From the NCBI GenBank assembly GCA_013115125.1, contig JABANN010000058.1:26589-90588 (forward strand): a stretch of 64,000 nt of DNA. The letters are read 5' to 3'. Shown piece by piece: positions 43,566 through 55,036 of this stretch; position 1 is the stretch's first letter; every line of letters starts with the position of its first letter. The notes beneath the pieces were generated by a model. That model did not search any database, was not told the DNA's origin, and saw only the letters and a list, made by a program, of their open reading frames with translations. Both the position numbers and the translations under genes were made by a program. This stretch comes from Perkinsus olseni. Lineage: Eukaryota; Perkinsozoa; Perkinsida.

Positions 43566-44184
43566 TTAATGGGCAGTAGTCTTAGCCTCAGTGGTAGCAA
43601 TGAAATTGCTGACCACACGAATGGAATACTCGTTGAACTTAGCGAGTTGCCTCTTAGTGGAAGTAATCTGATCACCCTCCAACCTGTTAACCAAGGTCAC
43701 ACATACGCAAGCAGCGGGGATCTTGGCACGCTGACAGAAGCCCATGAGGGCGACACTCTCCATCTCGATGTTGCGAACACCAGCATCATGCATCTTGTGG
43801 ATGAAGTTGATCTTATCTTCCTCAGTATACCAAGGAGTGAGAGCACCATCAGTACGACCCTGACCCTCGANNNNNNNNNNNNNNNNNNNNNNNNNNNNNN
43901 NNNNNNNNNNNNNNNNNNNNNNNNNNNNNNNNNNNNNNNNNNNNNNNNNNNNNNNNNNNNNNNNNNNNNNGGAGGCCCTGCTCCACGAAGGCGTTAGCCA
44001 TCACCTCAGCAAAGGTCTCAGCACGGGTAGGAGAGCCCATCATAACGAAGTACTTGACATCACCGAAGAGGGCCTGAAGGTCCATGTCGGTATCGAGACC
44101 AAGATGATAGTAATGATCACAAGCCAAGGCCTGGGCGTAAGGGGAGATGTTGTGCTTGGAAGCAGGAGTAGAGGTGGTCGACAT
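43566..44184 (-). CDS. Uridine phosphorylase, copy 2, interrupted by an assembly gap
   Basis: Starts at 44184 (MSTTSTPASKHNISPYAQ) and stops at 43566-43568 (TEAKTTAH). In the 3' 300 bases I count five differences from copy 1, only one changing an amino acid (Ile to Thr near the C-terminus). A run of 100 N at 43871-43970 replaces the middle. In copy 1 the same two edges lie 396 bp apart, so the real missing length is probably 396 bp, which would keep the frame open. Nothing indicates a pseudogene. Confidence 0.9.
43871..43970. other. Assembly gap of 100 N
   Basis: A conventional 100-N placeholder. By comparison with copy 1 (41939-42334) the true sequence is expected to be about 396 bp. Confidence 0.97.
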
Positions 44185-44792
44185 GACGCCAAAAAGTATC
44201 CAGAAAGTAACTAACGCTTTCGGGTTAGTGTATATAATAGGGGATGCGGTGAATACAGGGACTCACAGCCTAGCCCTACAGCTGAGCGCACTTTCTGGCT
44301 CTGTCTACCTATTTGTGTCGCGCAAATTCAACCATCTGCAACTTTTCGCTTGATCGAGGCCTCCACTTCCGCTCAGGTCACTAGGCTCTCGAAACTCTTG
44401 AGCCTCGTCTAAACTTATTACGGGGAGAAACCCCGTCCGGGAATGTTTCACCATCGCACCGTGAAACGGTTTGACTAACGACTATCAAGTCATCGACATG
44501 AGGACCAAAAGCTGTGTACATATTGCTTAAGCATGGTGGAACTCTTCTGTGCGCGATTCGTTCCTAGGACCCTCCACTTCTAGGTTATGTAACTCGCACG
44601 ACCATACTTATTGACGAGCGCAACCGATACGCCGCTCAAATGTCAGTGAAAAATCAAAAAATTGTAAAATCAATACCGAATCAGCGACTACTGTTGAGTT
44701 GACATGATGAACAGTTCAAGATAAAGAGTTACGGCCAGTACAATCCATAATCCCTGACACGCCGAAAGATCAACTCTTGCTACTCATGATGG

Positions 44793-45764
44793 TCAGCCTC
44801 TGGATTTTTTCAGTTCACCCGCTATGAAGTTGCTCACGACGTCGATAGAGTGCTCGTTGAAACGTGAGAGTTCACGTTTAGTTGAAGTAATCTGATCCCC
44901 TTTCAGACGATCAACGATGGTCACGCAGACGCAAGCCGCCGTGATATTAGCTCGGTTACAGAAGCCCATCATAGCAACGCTCTCCATCTCAATGTTGCGG
45001 ACACCAGCGTCATACAATCGCTTCATGAATGCCATTTTGTCTTCCTCGTTGTACCAAGTCTCGAGTGCGCCATCAAGACGACCCTGCCCTTCGTAGAAGT
45101 CATCAGCGGCCATGGTCTTGCCCTTGACGGCGCTAATGCCTTCGGGTACGGACTCCAAGATGGCATCAATGAAGCTCATGTCCACACAGTCGGTGGGGAC
45201 CTTAACAACTTTGCCGAGCTGCACACATCTCCAGAAAGGTTCCACCTCCTCGTTCATAGCTTGAGTAGTTACGACCACGGTCCCCGGGGGCACACCACAT
45301 CCACCTGAGGTACCCATACGAATCCACTTAACCGAGTCTATGATACCAGCACGATCACAGAGCTTGGCAATTTCGTTCACCAGGATGTGCAACGAAGGAC
45401 CACCCATACCATGGGAGACTGCGACAACGGGCCCCACCTTGTACATGCTGTAGCGCTCAGTCTTACCCAGTCGGGCAACGGCAGGCTTGGGCATACCCTT
45501 CGAGACAATTGCGTTGGCCATCGCCTCGGCGAAGAACTCGGCTCGCGCAGCAGAGCCCATGAGCACCACGAACTTGACATCTCCAAAGATACCTCGAAGA
45601 TCCATATCGGTATCCAGACCAAGATGATAGTAGTAGTCCGTGTGAAGATGCCTAGGGAAGGCGGCCATTCTCTCAGATGTAGGTGACTCGAAAGACCTTG
45701 GAGAGAATTCGGCTGCGGCTACAGGGTTGATCGAAGGCTTGTGTGTTGGTGACATCGAAACCAT
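44793..45764 (-). CDS. Uridine phosphorylase, copy 3 (diverged, N-terminally extended)
   Basis: Intronless frame of 323 codons from MVSMSPTHKPSINP at 45764 to the stop at 44793-44795. The enzyme core is conserved: DYYYHLGLDTDMDL, GTSGGCGVPPGTVVVTTQAM, VKGKTMAADDFYEGQGRLDG, LYDAGVRNIEMESVAMMGFC. It has a longer, Ser/Pro-rich N-terminus and a different C-tail (AGELKKSRG) from copies 1 and 2. All catalytic-looking motifs are retained, so an active enzyme is likely. All three genes are on the same strand as a head-to-tail array. Confidence 0.93.
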   Translation of the reverse strand: MVSMSPTHKPSINPVAAAEFSPRSFESPTSERMAAFPRHLHTDYYYHLGLDTDMDLRGIFGDVKFVVLMGSAARAEFFAEAMANAIVSKGMPKPAVARLGKTERYSMYKVGPVVAVSHGMGGPSLHILVNEIAKLCDRAGIIDSVKWIRMGTSGGCGVPPGTVVVTTQAMNEEVEPFWRCVQLGKVVKVPTDCVDMSFIDAILESVPEGISAVKGKTMAADDFYEGQGRLDGALETWYNEEDKMAFMKRLYDAGVRNIEMESVAMMGFCNRANITAACVCVTIVDRLKGDQITSTKRELSRFNEHSIDVVSNFIAGELKKSRG

Positions 45765-46320
45765 GGTCAGAAAACGAAGCTACAGCGAGGCCAGCAAAAC
45801 TCCCACGGGTCGATCACGTGCGGAGTGAGCGACGAGCTCGAGGAAATTGAAGGAATTTCCAAGCCGTCGACGGGGTTCGGAAATGAGTCCCGTGACGGGG
45901 CTGTCGTCGGCGACGAAAATGCTGAACAAAAGTGAAACTGGCTATTAAACCGAAAAAGGGGAAAGCGAGGTAGAGATCCACACAGCTACCTCAACGCTAT
46001 GCCCTGCATGTTCCAGTAGGCCGAGACCAGCCTGAATAAGGCTGCCACTCTCCGCTGAGTTTCGAACGACGCAAAGCAAGCGTAGTAGCACGCATGCACA
46101 TAGCTATCGGAGCCAAAGCGAGCCATTGCACTTGGCGAACTCTGCCCGTACAATCCTTTGCAATCCGCCTAGAGGCGAGATAACTCCTCTCGTCGCAGCA
46201 CCCATCACAAGGAGGAGTATGGTGGTACACGCGGAAGTACACAGTCCGTGACGGGATTCTGCGCCTCAACCCAATGACTACACATCACACGTGCGGAGAC
46301 AAGAGGAGATACACATGACA

Positions 46321-48014
46321 TTAGGTTCTACCGCTCGAGGAGGCAGCAACCGCCTTCGACCTCAGAGCCCGAACGATAGCGATGTACGGCGAGCACGTGG
46401 TGTCGTGTATACGAGTATAGTCGAACCAGCAACCGACATCCAAAACATTCATTCGGAAAGTATCCACACGTGAGAGGTTCCACGTTCTGAGAGACTCCAA
46501 AAGCTCCACCGGGTCGGCCAGAAACGAAGATTCCTTCCATCTCACCGCGACTTTGCTCCAATCGACAAGGTGCTCGAATGCGGGCACTATTCGGTCTCCA
46601 ACAATGACAGGTACACAGCCGCTGAATATAGACTCATAAAGATGATTCGACCAATTGGAGGTGCCGGGCATGACAAGGCAGAACCTCGATCGCCCTTTGA
46701 TATCGAAAAAATCGTCTACTATGCCTCCAATGCTCACACCAGGAATCCCCGGAAGCTTCTCTTCGGCAAGTTGACGAATCATGTTATTTCGGTAATAGTG
46801 ATGATTGCTAGGTAGACGACCGTGGAAGCTGAGTAATAGATCTCTGTTATTTGTTGAACGAGAACTTGCTCTCAACTCCCTCAGGCGGGAGGAGGAAATC
46901 GAGCCGGGGATAACAATGTCCTTGTGCGGCACGTCGAAAACTGATGGGGACTCTTCCGCGGTGTGTGGCTCCGTTGTGGCGAACACCGACTGCTTCAGTG
47001 ACGGCAATCTGTCCCTCCACCCCGGAGCTATGTGAGAGAAGTTCACTCGTAGCCCCTGGTCAGCAAGCACCAGCAGTCTTTTCGCTGGCGCCACCTCGTC
47101 CCTGGCGAGGGTAGCCACGAGGTCTGCGCGCCTTCCTTTGGCAGGCAAATTCGGAACCACAAGCGACTTACACTCAAGGTCTTGGCAACTGAGATGGTGG
47201 TGGCAAGTCCGGTGGTCAGCGTACACGGCGAAATTGGCTGAGTTAGGGTCCTCAGCGTGGCAAGTGCTTGAAGCAAACCAGGCAGGGATCAACGCCTCGA
47301 CACCCCATTGGCCATGATTCCCACAGAAAAGACTGCCATCGGGGTGAACAGCTCGAACATGAACTCTCAAGAGTTGCTCAGAATCACATGGGAGTGGGCT
47401 TTCGACGCTGCCGAGCAGCATATCAACTGGAGGACCGAGATCTCGTAGTTCGATTCCCCAGGCTGAGACAGACTCGGATGAATTGGCGTATCTGAGTGAG
47501 CCGTGGAGACCACACATGAAGTAAGAAGTACTTCAAAGCCAACGCCTTAGCCATCGTCAGCCACTCACTCGCCTTGTCCTTACCGAACTCGAAATCTATA
47601 GCAGCTAAGGCGTTGAGGATGACGACCAATACGCCCGGCAAGCAGTCTTGAAGGACTACCGCCAGGCCTGAAATGGGTCTTCCCTTTATTTGACGACTCA
47701 AGCCTGTTCGCTCTACCGGTCTCGTATGCATCATCCTGCTCGATGAGCCGAGTAAGTAGGTTGCTGAAGGTGTAGTGTCGCTCTAAGGACCGAATAGTGG
47801 TCGGGGACAGGACCTCGCTCCGCATACTCATTGAGACCACACAGCATAGCAACACGGCCCCCTTACATCAGGCAGATGCCAGTTGCTGGCGAAGTGCTTA
47901 ACCTGCTCCCACTCTAGCTCTGATACCACACCAGGCACTCCCCGACAAGGGTAATCAACCCCCATAACACTCCCTCGGCCGAGCAGTAGGATACAAACTG
48001 GGAGCGGCCTCATT
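46321..48014 (-). CDS. Exostosin-family glycosyltransferase (GT47-like), secretory
   Basis: ATG 48014 opens a signal-like segment MRPLPVCILLLGRGSVMGVD, then VSELEWEQVKHFASNWHLPD. Later pieces are SLERHYTFSNLLTRLIEQDD and LAAIDFEFGKDKASEWLTMA. The large 3' exon has FAVYADHRTC, RLLVLADQGLRVNFSHIAPG, the family signature HKDIVIPG, LLLSFHGRLPSNHHYYRNNM and SRFCLVMPGTSNWSNHLYES joined to IFSGCVPVIVGDRIVPAFEH, which is the exostosin C-terminal core. It ends AVAASSSGRT at 46321-46323. It probably acts in the Golgi on cell-surface or secreted glycans; the donor and acceptor are unknown. Exon joins between 47500 and 47900 are only partly resolved. Confidence 0.82.
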
Positions 48015-48168
48015 GAAAAACTGAAGTAGCGCCTTGGGGACACCACCGACGAAGGGCTCTTAGAAAGTTGCATACCATCACGGGAACTCTCATCTCCCTA
48101 GTGGCTCTGATTCTCAGTTCCGAACGCGACATGGTCTTCAGAAGACACACCTCACTCCACGGCTCAAG

Positions 48169-49607
48169 TTATCGGTCAGCAAAGGACCGTTCACCGGCAG
48201 TTCGGAGAGCGTTGCGGATGACGAAGTATACGGGTACTACGCCCATGACGAACAACAACCAGCAGAGCCAGAACTGACTGCGGCAGCTCACGCCTACCGC
48301 TGGAGTATCCAGAGCCCAGCCAAGGGCCGCTCCTAACGACTGCGCGGACTTGTAAAAACCTGTGTACTTTGCAGAGACACTTGTATCACCCAAAGCAAGG
48401 ATGCCTAGCAGCCAATAACAGTACGCCTGCAGTACCGACTCTAGGAAACCGTAGGCAACAAGCAGTAGGATGATACTCCACGAACCCGCCGCGTTCGAAA
48501 CGGAGTCCAACGGTGTACCCTGGCGAACGACAGTTAACAAAGATTCTTCCATGAACGCGCCGTAGATGTAGACACAAGTGCCTCCGATGATGAGCCACCA
48601 GAGGGCCCGAAGTGCTTTTGTTCGCACTCCAAGTTTGGCCTGATCTAGCATTCTGCCGATGGCTATAGCGCCAGCCATCTGGGACACCCAGTACAGGGCC
48701 GAGTTGAGTCCTCGGGAGCGAGCACTGAAAGTAGAAGCATTCACGCAATTGAAGACGTACGTGTAGTAGAAATTGGTCCCCAAAAACAACGGAGCCAAAA
48801 GGACCACTGCCTTCTCCTTCACCACGGCCATCGTGTCGACTATTTCCTTCCCAACAGGCTTGGCAGGAGGCACTATTACAGGCACGCCGTCTGACCGTAT
48901 GACTCTATCCGGCGGTGCGATCATAAGCCATCCGATGGCCGTACCGGAGATCATGACACAAACGAAGACAAGATAAGTCCAATCGTTCGAACCGGACGTT
49001 TCACTTCCATTGTAGTTGATGATGAATTGTAGCAGGCCACCCAAGAAGCCGCCCATATTAAAGATGAGCCAGAACTCCCCAATGTAGCGACCCCGCTCCT
49101 CGGGCGCTGCGTAGGCCATCATCACGGCGCCCTGCGCGGTCCACAGTAGCGCGGCACCCACTCCAAGCAGCGCACCCGCCAGAACGAAAACGGGATAGCC
49201 TTGGATCGTGTCACTGTCCTTGGCGAAGTACGCCGCAGCAGCATACAGGCAGTAAGTCGCGGACCCTGAAACTATCAGCTTCCGGACGCCCAGTTGGTTG
49301 AAGAGCGATCCACCGAAGAAGCCTGCTACTGCGAAGGACAAATAGAGAGCAACGTTGGCAGTATCAGCAGCAACTGTTGACCTCATGCCTGCACCACCCA
49401 AACCTACGGAACAATATAGTGTAGCTGCACTCATTCAACACAGGTGAGTCACTCACCCTGTAGGGCATTGAAGAAGCCCGGGCAAGCAAAGCAAATCACC
49501 GAAATCACTCGGCACTGCTGGCGTGCATTGACCCATCGCTCAGCAGCTTGCCCACTCCTGCGTGGAGCGTCGATGGAAGAAGCTGCCGCTACAGTGCCCC
49601 CTGGCAT
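48169..49607 (-). CDS. UNC93-like major facilitator superfamily transporter
   Basis: Exon 1 is 49457-49607 (MPGGTVAAASSIDAPRRSGQ to CFACPGFFNALQG), then a 53-nt intron (49404-49456), then exon 2 48169-49403 opening LGGAGMRSTVAADTANVAL. Together they give 461 residues. The join restores PGFFNALQGLGGAG, typical of fungal and plant UNC93-like proteins. About ten to twelve hydrophobic segments follow, with LLWTAQGAVMMAYAAPEERG and RYIGEFWLIFNMGGFLGG marking the loop 4-5 region. It ends RTAGERSFADR. Substrate is unknown; relatives affect ion channel traffic or potassium handling. Confidence 0.9.
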
Positions 49608-49718
49608 TTACGTTGACAAGGCCTTCTCGTCGCTTTAATTGATGAGCACAACGACGCAGGGATCAGTGCAGTTGCAGTAGTGATAGAACGGAAATAAATA
49701 ATACAGAGATGATCATCA

Positions 49719-50810
49719 TCAGGGGTATAATGGACCGACGAAAGTAGAGTCTTGTTTAACTTGGAGGAAGTCGCCCTGGTTCTTCGACCTCGCGCTAGAA
49801 TACACCCCAATGTGCTGGACCAGGGAGGGGTAAGTTCGCAGTACTCGTCCATGGCCCTTAGCCCATTCATATTGCTCCAAGTCAAGGCCTAGCGGATCGC
49901 TCTCTCGGTGGACATAGTCCTGCAGGAACTCCCTCAGAGGTCGTACGGACTCCCTGGGATATGCCGTTGCAACCGAGCTCGCGTCGACGGTGGTGGGTAA
50001 AAGGTCCACCCCCGGCCCTGTATGAATGACCCTCTCGAACGCTTGCTTGGAAATGACGAGAACTATACACACTAAAAACAAGCCTGCGCAAAAGCCACAG
50101 AGATAACGCTCCTTCCAAGAAAGCAGGGGAGCCGCACGCCGCAAGTAAAGGGCCACCAGTAGAGTTACTGCCAGCAATATGAACACGAACAACGGCGTGT
50201 CCACAGCACTCCAGCCCGACCAGTGGTCCGACACAAACAGTTTCACCATCGCAGCGTCCTTCTCATGAGAGACATATCGCATGAACTTCTCCACGAAATC
50301 GACCGTGAGGATCGTGTCACCCTCGAAAACTAGACACCAAGGGCGGTCTTCTTGCAAGCAAATGTCCAAGGCGTCAATGTGATCCAAGTAGAGAGCGCGC
50401 TTCCACTGTGAATAGCCTGTTGCCGCCAACGGAGTCGCGTTGCGGACGGTTATCCCCTCCATGTTGTAGACCTCTCGCGGCAAGTTCGGATCCTCCCTGT
50501 TGATGATGAAGAGATGCGGTCGAGGCTCGGGATTGAAGGCAAGGAAGGACCAGAGGAAAGCCTGGACGTAAGGCTCCTTGCGCTCCACCGTCATAACAAC
50601 CATCGTTGGCTTCGCAGCGAAGTACTCCCCAGACGCCTCCATGTAGTTCTCATGCAGCCTCGCTTTGTACGCGCCCTTGACGTCAAGAGGGTTGTACATC
50701 CACGAGGTCGACGTAATAAGGAAGAGGAGGCACAGGCCTGCCGCCACAGCAGCAACCTTGTACCAACGGTAGCCCAGTGGGTTCCGCCAAGACTGAGAGT
50801 TGAATGCCAT
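49719..50810 (-). CDS. PGAP4-like glycosyltransferase (GPI side-chain type)
   Basis: Intronless frame of 363 codons starting MAFNSQSWRNPLGYRWYK. TM1 is VAAVAAGLCLLFLITSTSW. A GT-A-like domain follows: PTMVVMTVERKEPYVQAFLW, YSQWKRALYLDHIDALDICL, and the acidic donor site in WCLVFEGDTILTVDF. The domain is split by two closely spaced TM helices (TPLFVFILLAVTLLVALYL and YLCGFCAGLFLVCIVLVISK), which is the unusual topology of PGAP4/TMEM246. The C-terminus has LVQHIGVYSS, the end motif of the group. In animals PGAP4 adds GalNAc to GPI anchors in the Golgi; the same role is inferred. Confidence 0.82.
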   Translation of the reverse strand: MAFNSQSWRNPLGYRWYKVAAVAAGLCLLFLITSTSWMYNPLDVKGAYKARLHENYMEASGEYFAAKPTMVVMTVERKEPYVQAFLWSFLAFNPEPRPHLFIINREDPNLPREVYNMEGITVRNATPLAATGYSQWKRALYLDHIDALDICLQEDRPWCLVFEGDTILTVDFVEKFMRYVSHEKDAAMVKLFVSDHWSGWSAVDTPLFVFILLAVTLLVALYLRRAAPLLSWKERYLCGFCAGLFLVCIVLVISKQAFERVIHTGPGVDLLPTTVDASSVATAYPRESVRPLREFLQDYVHRESDPLGLDLEQYEWAKGHGRVLRTYPSLVQHIGVYSSARSKNQGDFLQVKQDSTFVGPLYP

Positions 50811-51175
50811 GGAGGAGGCCAGTCTCTATCAAATGAGGGCCTCACTCAGGCTCACAAGGAATTCCTGGCAAACACAGAATGCCTTCCCATCCCGGAGAGA
50901 AAGGCTTGATGTTCACCAGCTTAACACCACGACGTCAGGGGAGATACATCACAGAACGCTAGGAGAAATGTCAGTGAATTGCAACTCATAGCTCAGTCTC
51001 GTCATCGTCGAACTCAGCAAAGTTATCCTAAAAGCACGCGCCTCCGCCGCGATGGCGATGTGCAGAAGCACCGTAGACCCACCTCGATAAGACCATCTGC
51101 AACCGTCCACAAGAGCTGGTGCTTGCCAGGCGCGGTGTCGTTCTCCGAACCGTAGTGAGCTGAAGATGAGAAAAG

Positions 51176-52759
51176 CTACTTCCTCCTGCGGAGGCTCTCA
51201 TCAGTACCTTCTATCCTCTCGAGATGTGTCGCGTTCACCAAGGTCATCTCCAAGGCTGCTGGGTGACCATGATGAGGGTATCGTGCCATCCACCGGGATA
51301 GGGCTGAAGGGAACACAAACTCTACAGCGAGCCGAACAAGATTCTGCACTGTATGGCAGACCTACCAACGTCAGCAAGGATCACTCTTCCTCCGCAGCGG
51401 ACCTTCATGCGACCGCCCTCACTGGGAGTGTGGCCCACGACCATACGAGCCACACCGTAATGACGCAGAACGTCAATCAATGGTGGGCATGCCTCTTCGT
51501 CCATTCCCAAGGCGTATACCTGGCACGCCAAAAACACTCAAGAGATGACGTTCGAGATCCACCCGGAGAGAGAGCATAAAGGACGAGAATGCTGCGGCAA
51601 ATCAGCGCAAACTCATAATTCCAGAGAGAGCCACTACATATCTCCGCAGAGCAGTCCACGAATCTATGCTACATTCCTTTGAGTTCCCAAGACCGAAATT
51701 TCTCCTCGATACGGCAAGAAGCACTTCCCAGAGAGCTTACACGAGACCATACGGGACTAGACTCCGACAGGAAGAGGGGGTTCTTCAAGGCACCGTCATT
51801 GATCATTCTCGAAGCTTGCTCATTCAGCTCGTCAATCGAGCGATCGGTCAGGGCCGGCAACACCCCACCGTGGACGAAGCTGACCATTGAGTAGCTCCCA
51901 GCCAGCACGATCCCCACCTCCACCACTACATCGTATCAGCTCGAGCCAAAGGAAGAAGCTCCGGCACTTGCCCACCACTGTACTTGGACGCGAACGAACC
52001 TGCACGGCGTCGGAAGTGAACAGCACCAACGAAAGTACAGTGGGTACCTCCATAGATGTGGACGAGCTCGTAATGGTCCCGAATCATAGTCCATATCTCG
52101 CCACCGGGCGCCCAGCTCTCCCTTCTGGCCGACTCCCCTCCAAACTCAGCCACGTCCTCATCGGTCACGTAGCGTCCAGCCATGCCCAGCATGTTGAGAA
52201 TCTCGTGATTGCCTGCAAGAACGCTGCTGCCGCACCCTTGGTGACGAGGCTCCTCACCTAGCACCCGGACCACCTCGTTGGCGCCCTCCGCAGCGTAGAG
52301 ATTCTGCATCAGCCGGTAGCACTGGAGGCCGAGCGGGCCCCGATCTATCAAGTCGCCCAGTTGAACTACCTGAGAGCTTCTGGTCAGTGCCCTGTGGGAG
52401 GGGTATACTCACCATAACAGGCTCGGCAGGGTCCGAGGCATCCGCGTGCCACTCCACCTGCTGCTCCGCGTCCGTCGTGTGTTCAAGGTGCTTGTGAGAT
52501 AGTACCCGGCCATTCCTGAGCAGCAGCAGCAGCAGCAGCACCACTGCGACCATCCACAACGCAAACTCTGCGCATGGGCTCTCGTTTATCTCAGAGAATA
52601 TGAGGCTGATAAGTGGACTTACTCGAGGGCCTGTATCAAATTGCGCTGATCTCCATGAACGTCAGCAACCGCCACTATGCGTTTAAACGGCAGTGGCTCG
52701 GATGAAGTAACAGTTGCAGCCAAATAAGCGGCCAGCACTACCAGGCGATAGAAAGTCAT
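51176..52759 (-). CDS. Shewanella-like protein phosphatase (metallophosphoesterase)
   Basis: ATG 52759 opens a signal-peptide-like MTFYRLVVLAAYLAATVTSS. Metal-binding motifs follow in order: VAVADVHGDQRNLIQALE, DRGPLGLQCYRLMQNL, LAGNHEILNMLGMAGRYVTD (the GNHE motif with the SLP-specific RYV), FVHGGVLPAL and VVGHTPSEGGRM. The last exon joins ILADVA to LSRWMARYPHHGHPAALEMT across a 62-nt intron and ends ESLRRRK at 51176-51178. These bacterial-type PPP phosphatases occur in plants and alveolates (apicomplexan SHLPs). A secretory or vesicular location is suggested by the N-terminus. Confidence 0.88.
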
Positions 52760-53155
52760 CGAAAAAACGCGACAGGCAGGAAAGAAGTCAAGGAACAAAA
52801 CTGCCCACGCGCGTGTCTTCACTGAGGGTCAACACAACGCGAAGGGCCACTGGGCAGATTCGAAACCGAGTAGCTCACTCAGTGGTACGTGCATGGGGCT
52901 GTGGGCTCCAGTGGGAACCGAAGCGGAGTAACATAGACAACAGAAGTAGAGTATCCTAGTCGACGGGCAACAGTGAACTTGACAGCTCGAGGCCCAACAG
53001 GGCAGCCAGGCTGTCAATGGCGAATGACACGCGGTACCGCTAAACTGGCTCGGCTTCGTCCCGTATTGGCTGCGAGTCCGAGTGAAGGCCAGGGCAAACG
53101 AAAAACTCCCTGAGAGGGGAGGCAGATAACCGGCTCCGTCTCGAGCGCATCCGAC

Positions 53156-54880
53156 CTACCCTGCAACCCAGGCGTCATCAACATCCTTGAACCAAGGCTG
53201 ACAACCAAGAATAGAAGATGCCATGTTGCGAGCACCACTCCCATTTACATGTGCCATGAGCTCCGCCACAGTAGCCCTAGCCGTCGGTGTCACCCGTAGA
53301 CATGACAACGCTAACTCGTTCAACCAGTCGGGAATCTATCACAGGCACACTGCGGATCGCGTCCAGAGGAAGAGTGCCCACCTCGGGGTTCCGCTGCTGC
53401 ATGGTCTGCAGCCCCCGGTCCTCCTTCCACTTCGGCCAAAGCTCGCAGTAGTCGGGGCAAGTCTCGACCTGCAGCCTCCCACTTCAGTACCATACCAACC
53501 GGAACTCACTCACAATTCCTGGCCAGCTCTCCGGGGTCGGAGTGCCGCGCATCCGAAAGATTTGGAACAGCGTCTCGACCTCAGAGTCCGTAGGGAACAA
53601 CGGGCTTCCTGAAATCACATCCAGCTCGTTCTCGTCCGACTCAGCTGACCTCCAGTGAAAAGCTCGGCCATCACGCACCCAATAGACCAGACGTCAATGC
53701 TGTAGGTGTAGTCCAGGGACCCCTGATCCAGGCGCACGCGTGGACCTCGGAGCGGACGAGCAAGAGCTCACCATTATCACTTCTGGGGCCCTGTACCAGA
53801 GCGTAACTATCTCGTGAGTACATCGATGTGTGGGGTGCATGTAGCTCCTTGCTAGACCGAAGTCCGCCAGTTTTATCCGACCTGTGCAGAGTGACCCCTC
53901 GTTGACGTTACTACAGCTACAACTACTCCGCCATTAAAGTGCGCCCATCAAGGACATGGCCTCTGGAGCAACGGTAGGCTTATACAGCACACTCTATGCA
54001 CAACATCCCTCCGAGCGCTCTCTCATATGCCACCACGCTCTTCGATATTCTCTACCACCACTACCTGTCGTCTGGGAGATGAGTAGATTCTGGGGCTTGA
54101 TATCCCTGTGCATGATTCGCAGTTCATGACAAGCCTTCACTCCCCGCAGGATTTGATAAACAAAGTACTTCAAGCACGGCGCCGAAGGGATAGCTGACAA
54201 CCCGATCGGCTCCACCAGACCCTCTCCAAGAGGGGCTCACAATTCCTCTTGATGAACTGCCGCAGGTCGTAGGTGAGCAGCTCAAAGACCAGCGTCAGAG
54301 AGTCCCACGGGGAGCTGCTACCCCTGTCAGCGTGGATCTGCCGGAGCCGCCGTAACAGCACCTGCGGGAGCGAACAAACCACCCACATGAAGCAAGGAGA
54401 CGACGTTCGCCGATCTGATCTTCCGGAGGAGCGCTATCTCTCGGATGGCCAGGGACGGACAGCCCTCGTCCTCCAGGTTGATCCTGATCGCTACAATTTC
54501 GTGGCGCAGTGACAGCGCTCCCACTTCATGCGTTTGATGGCCACGGGCTCCCTGGTGACCTTATCCATGCCTCTGTACACTTTGCCATAAGTACCCTCCC
54601 CAAGCTTCTCACACAGCTCGTACCTTCCCAACACCTTCAAACAGACGAACAATCCTCCACTGTGGAACACCTGTTTTCGAGCTCGTCTCGGTTCTGCGGT
54701 TCCTGCCCATCCGGACGTGGCCTCTTCAGCGACCGAGGTGGAGGTGGTGGAGGTGGTTGCATCGGCGTCGGTACTCTGTTCACCCTTTCTCTGTTGTCCA
54801 CGTCCATCCCGTCGTCCCCTCCTAGCCCCGGGGCCGGGGGGATAGGGCACCCTACATAAATAGAGATCACGACGAGCCAC
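53156..54880 (-). CDS. Cyclin-dependent kinase (CDC2/CDK5-like)
   Basis: Minus-strand exons give [20 protein letters not shown], then EPVAIKRMK, and [20 protein letters not shown], the cyclin-binding helix (PSTAIRE variant CPSLAIRE). Next are [35 protein letters not shown] followed by [35 protein letters not shown] and [20 protein letters not shown] 41-nt intron joins [20 protein letters not shown] with [12 protein letters not shown]. The tail has [17 protein letters not shown] and ends DDAWVAG at 53156-53158. The HRD, DFG and APE motifs are intact, so an active kinase is likely. The 5' end is unclear: two overlapping Pro/Glu-rich frames (54640-54900) could supply the N-terminus. Confidence 0.88.
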
Positions 54881-55036
54881 CCCGCCCAATCTCTCACCGC
54901 TATTATTAGACGCGAGGGCAGCGAGGGGAAGAGGTAAGGGGGCTGGCATCCGGCACCAATGTCGCGCTCGAAACACTAATTCCACGCCAACTTGGCCCCC
55001 CCAGCAGCAGAACACGAGCCAGCACAAGGTTGAAAA

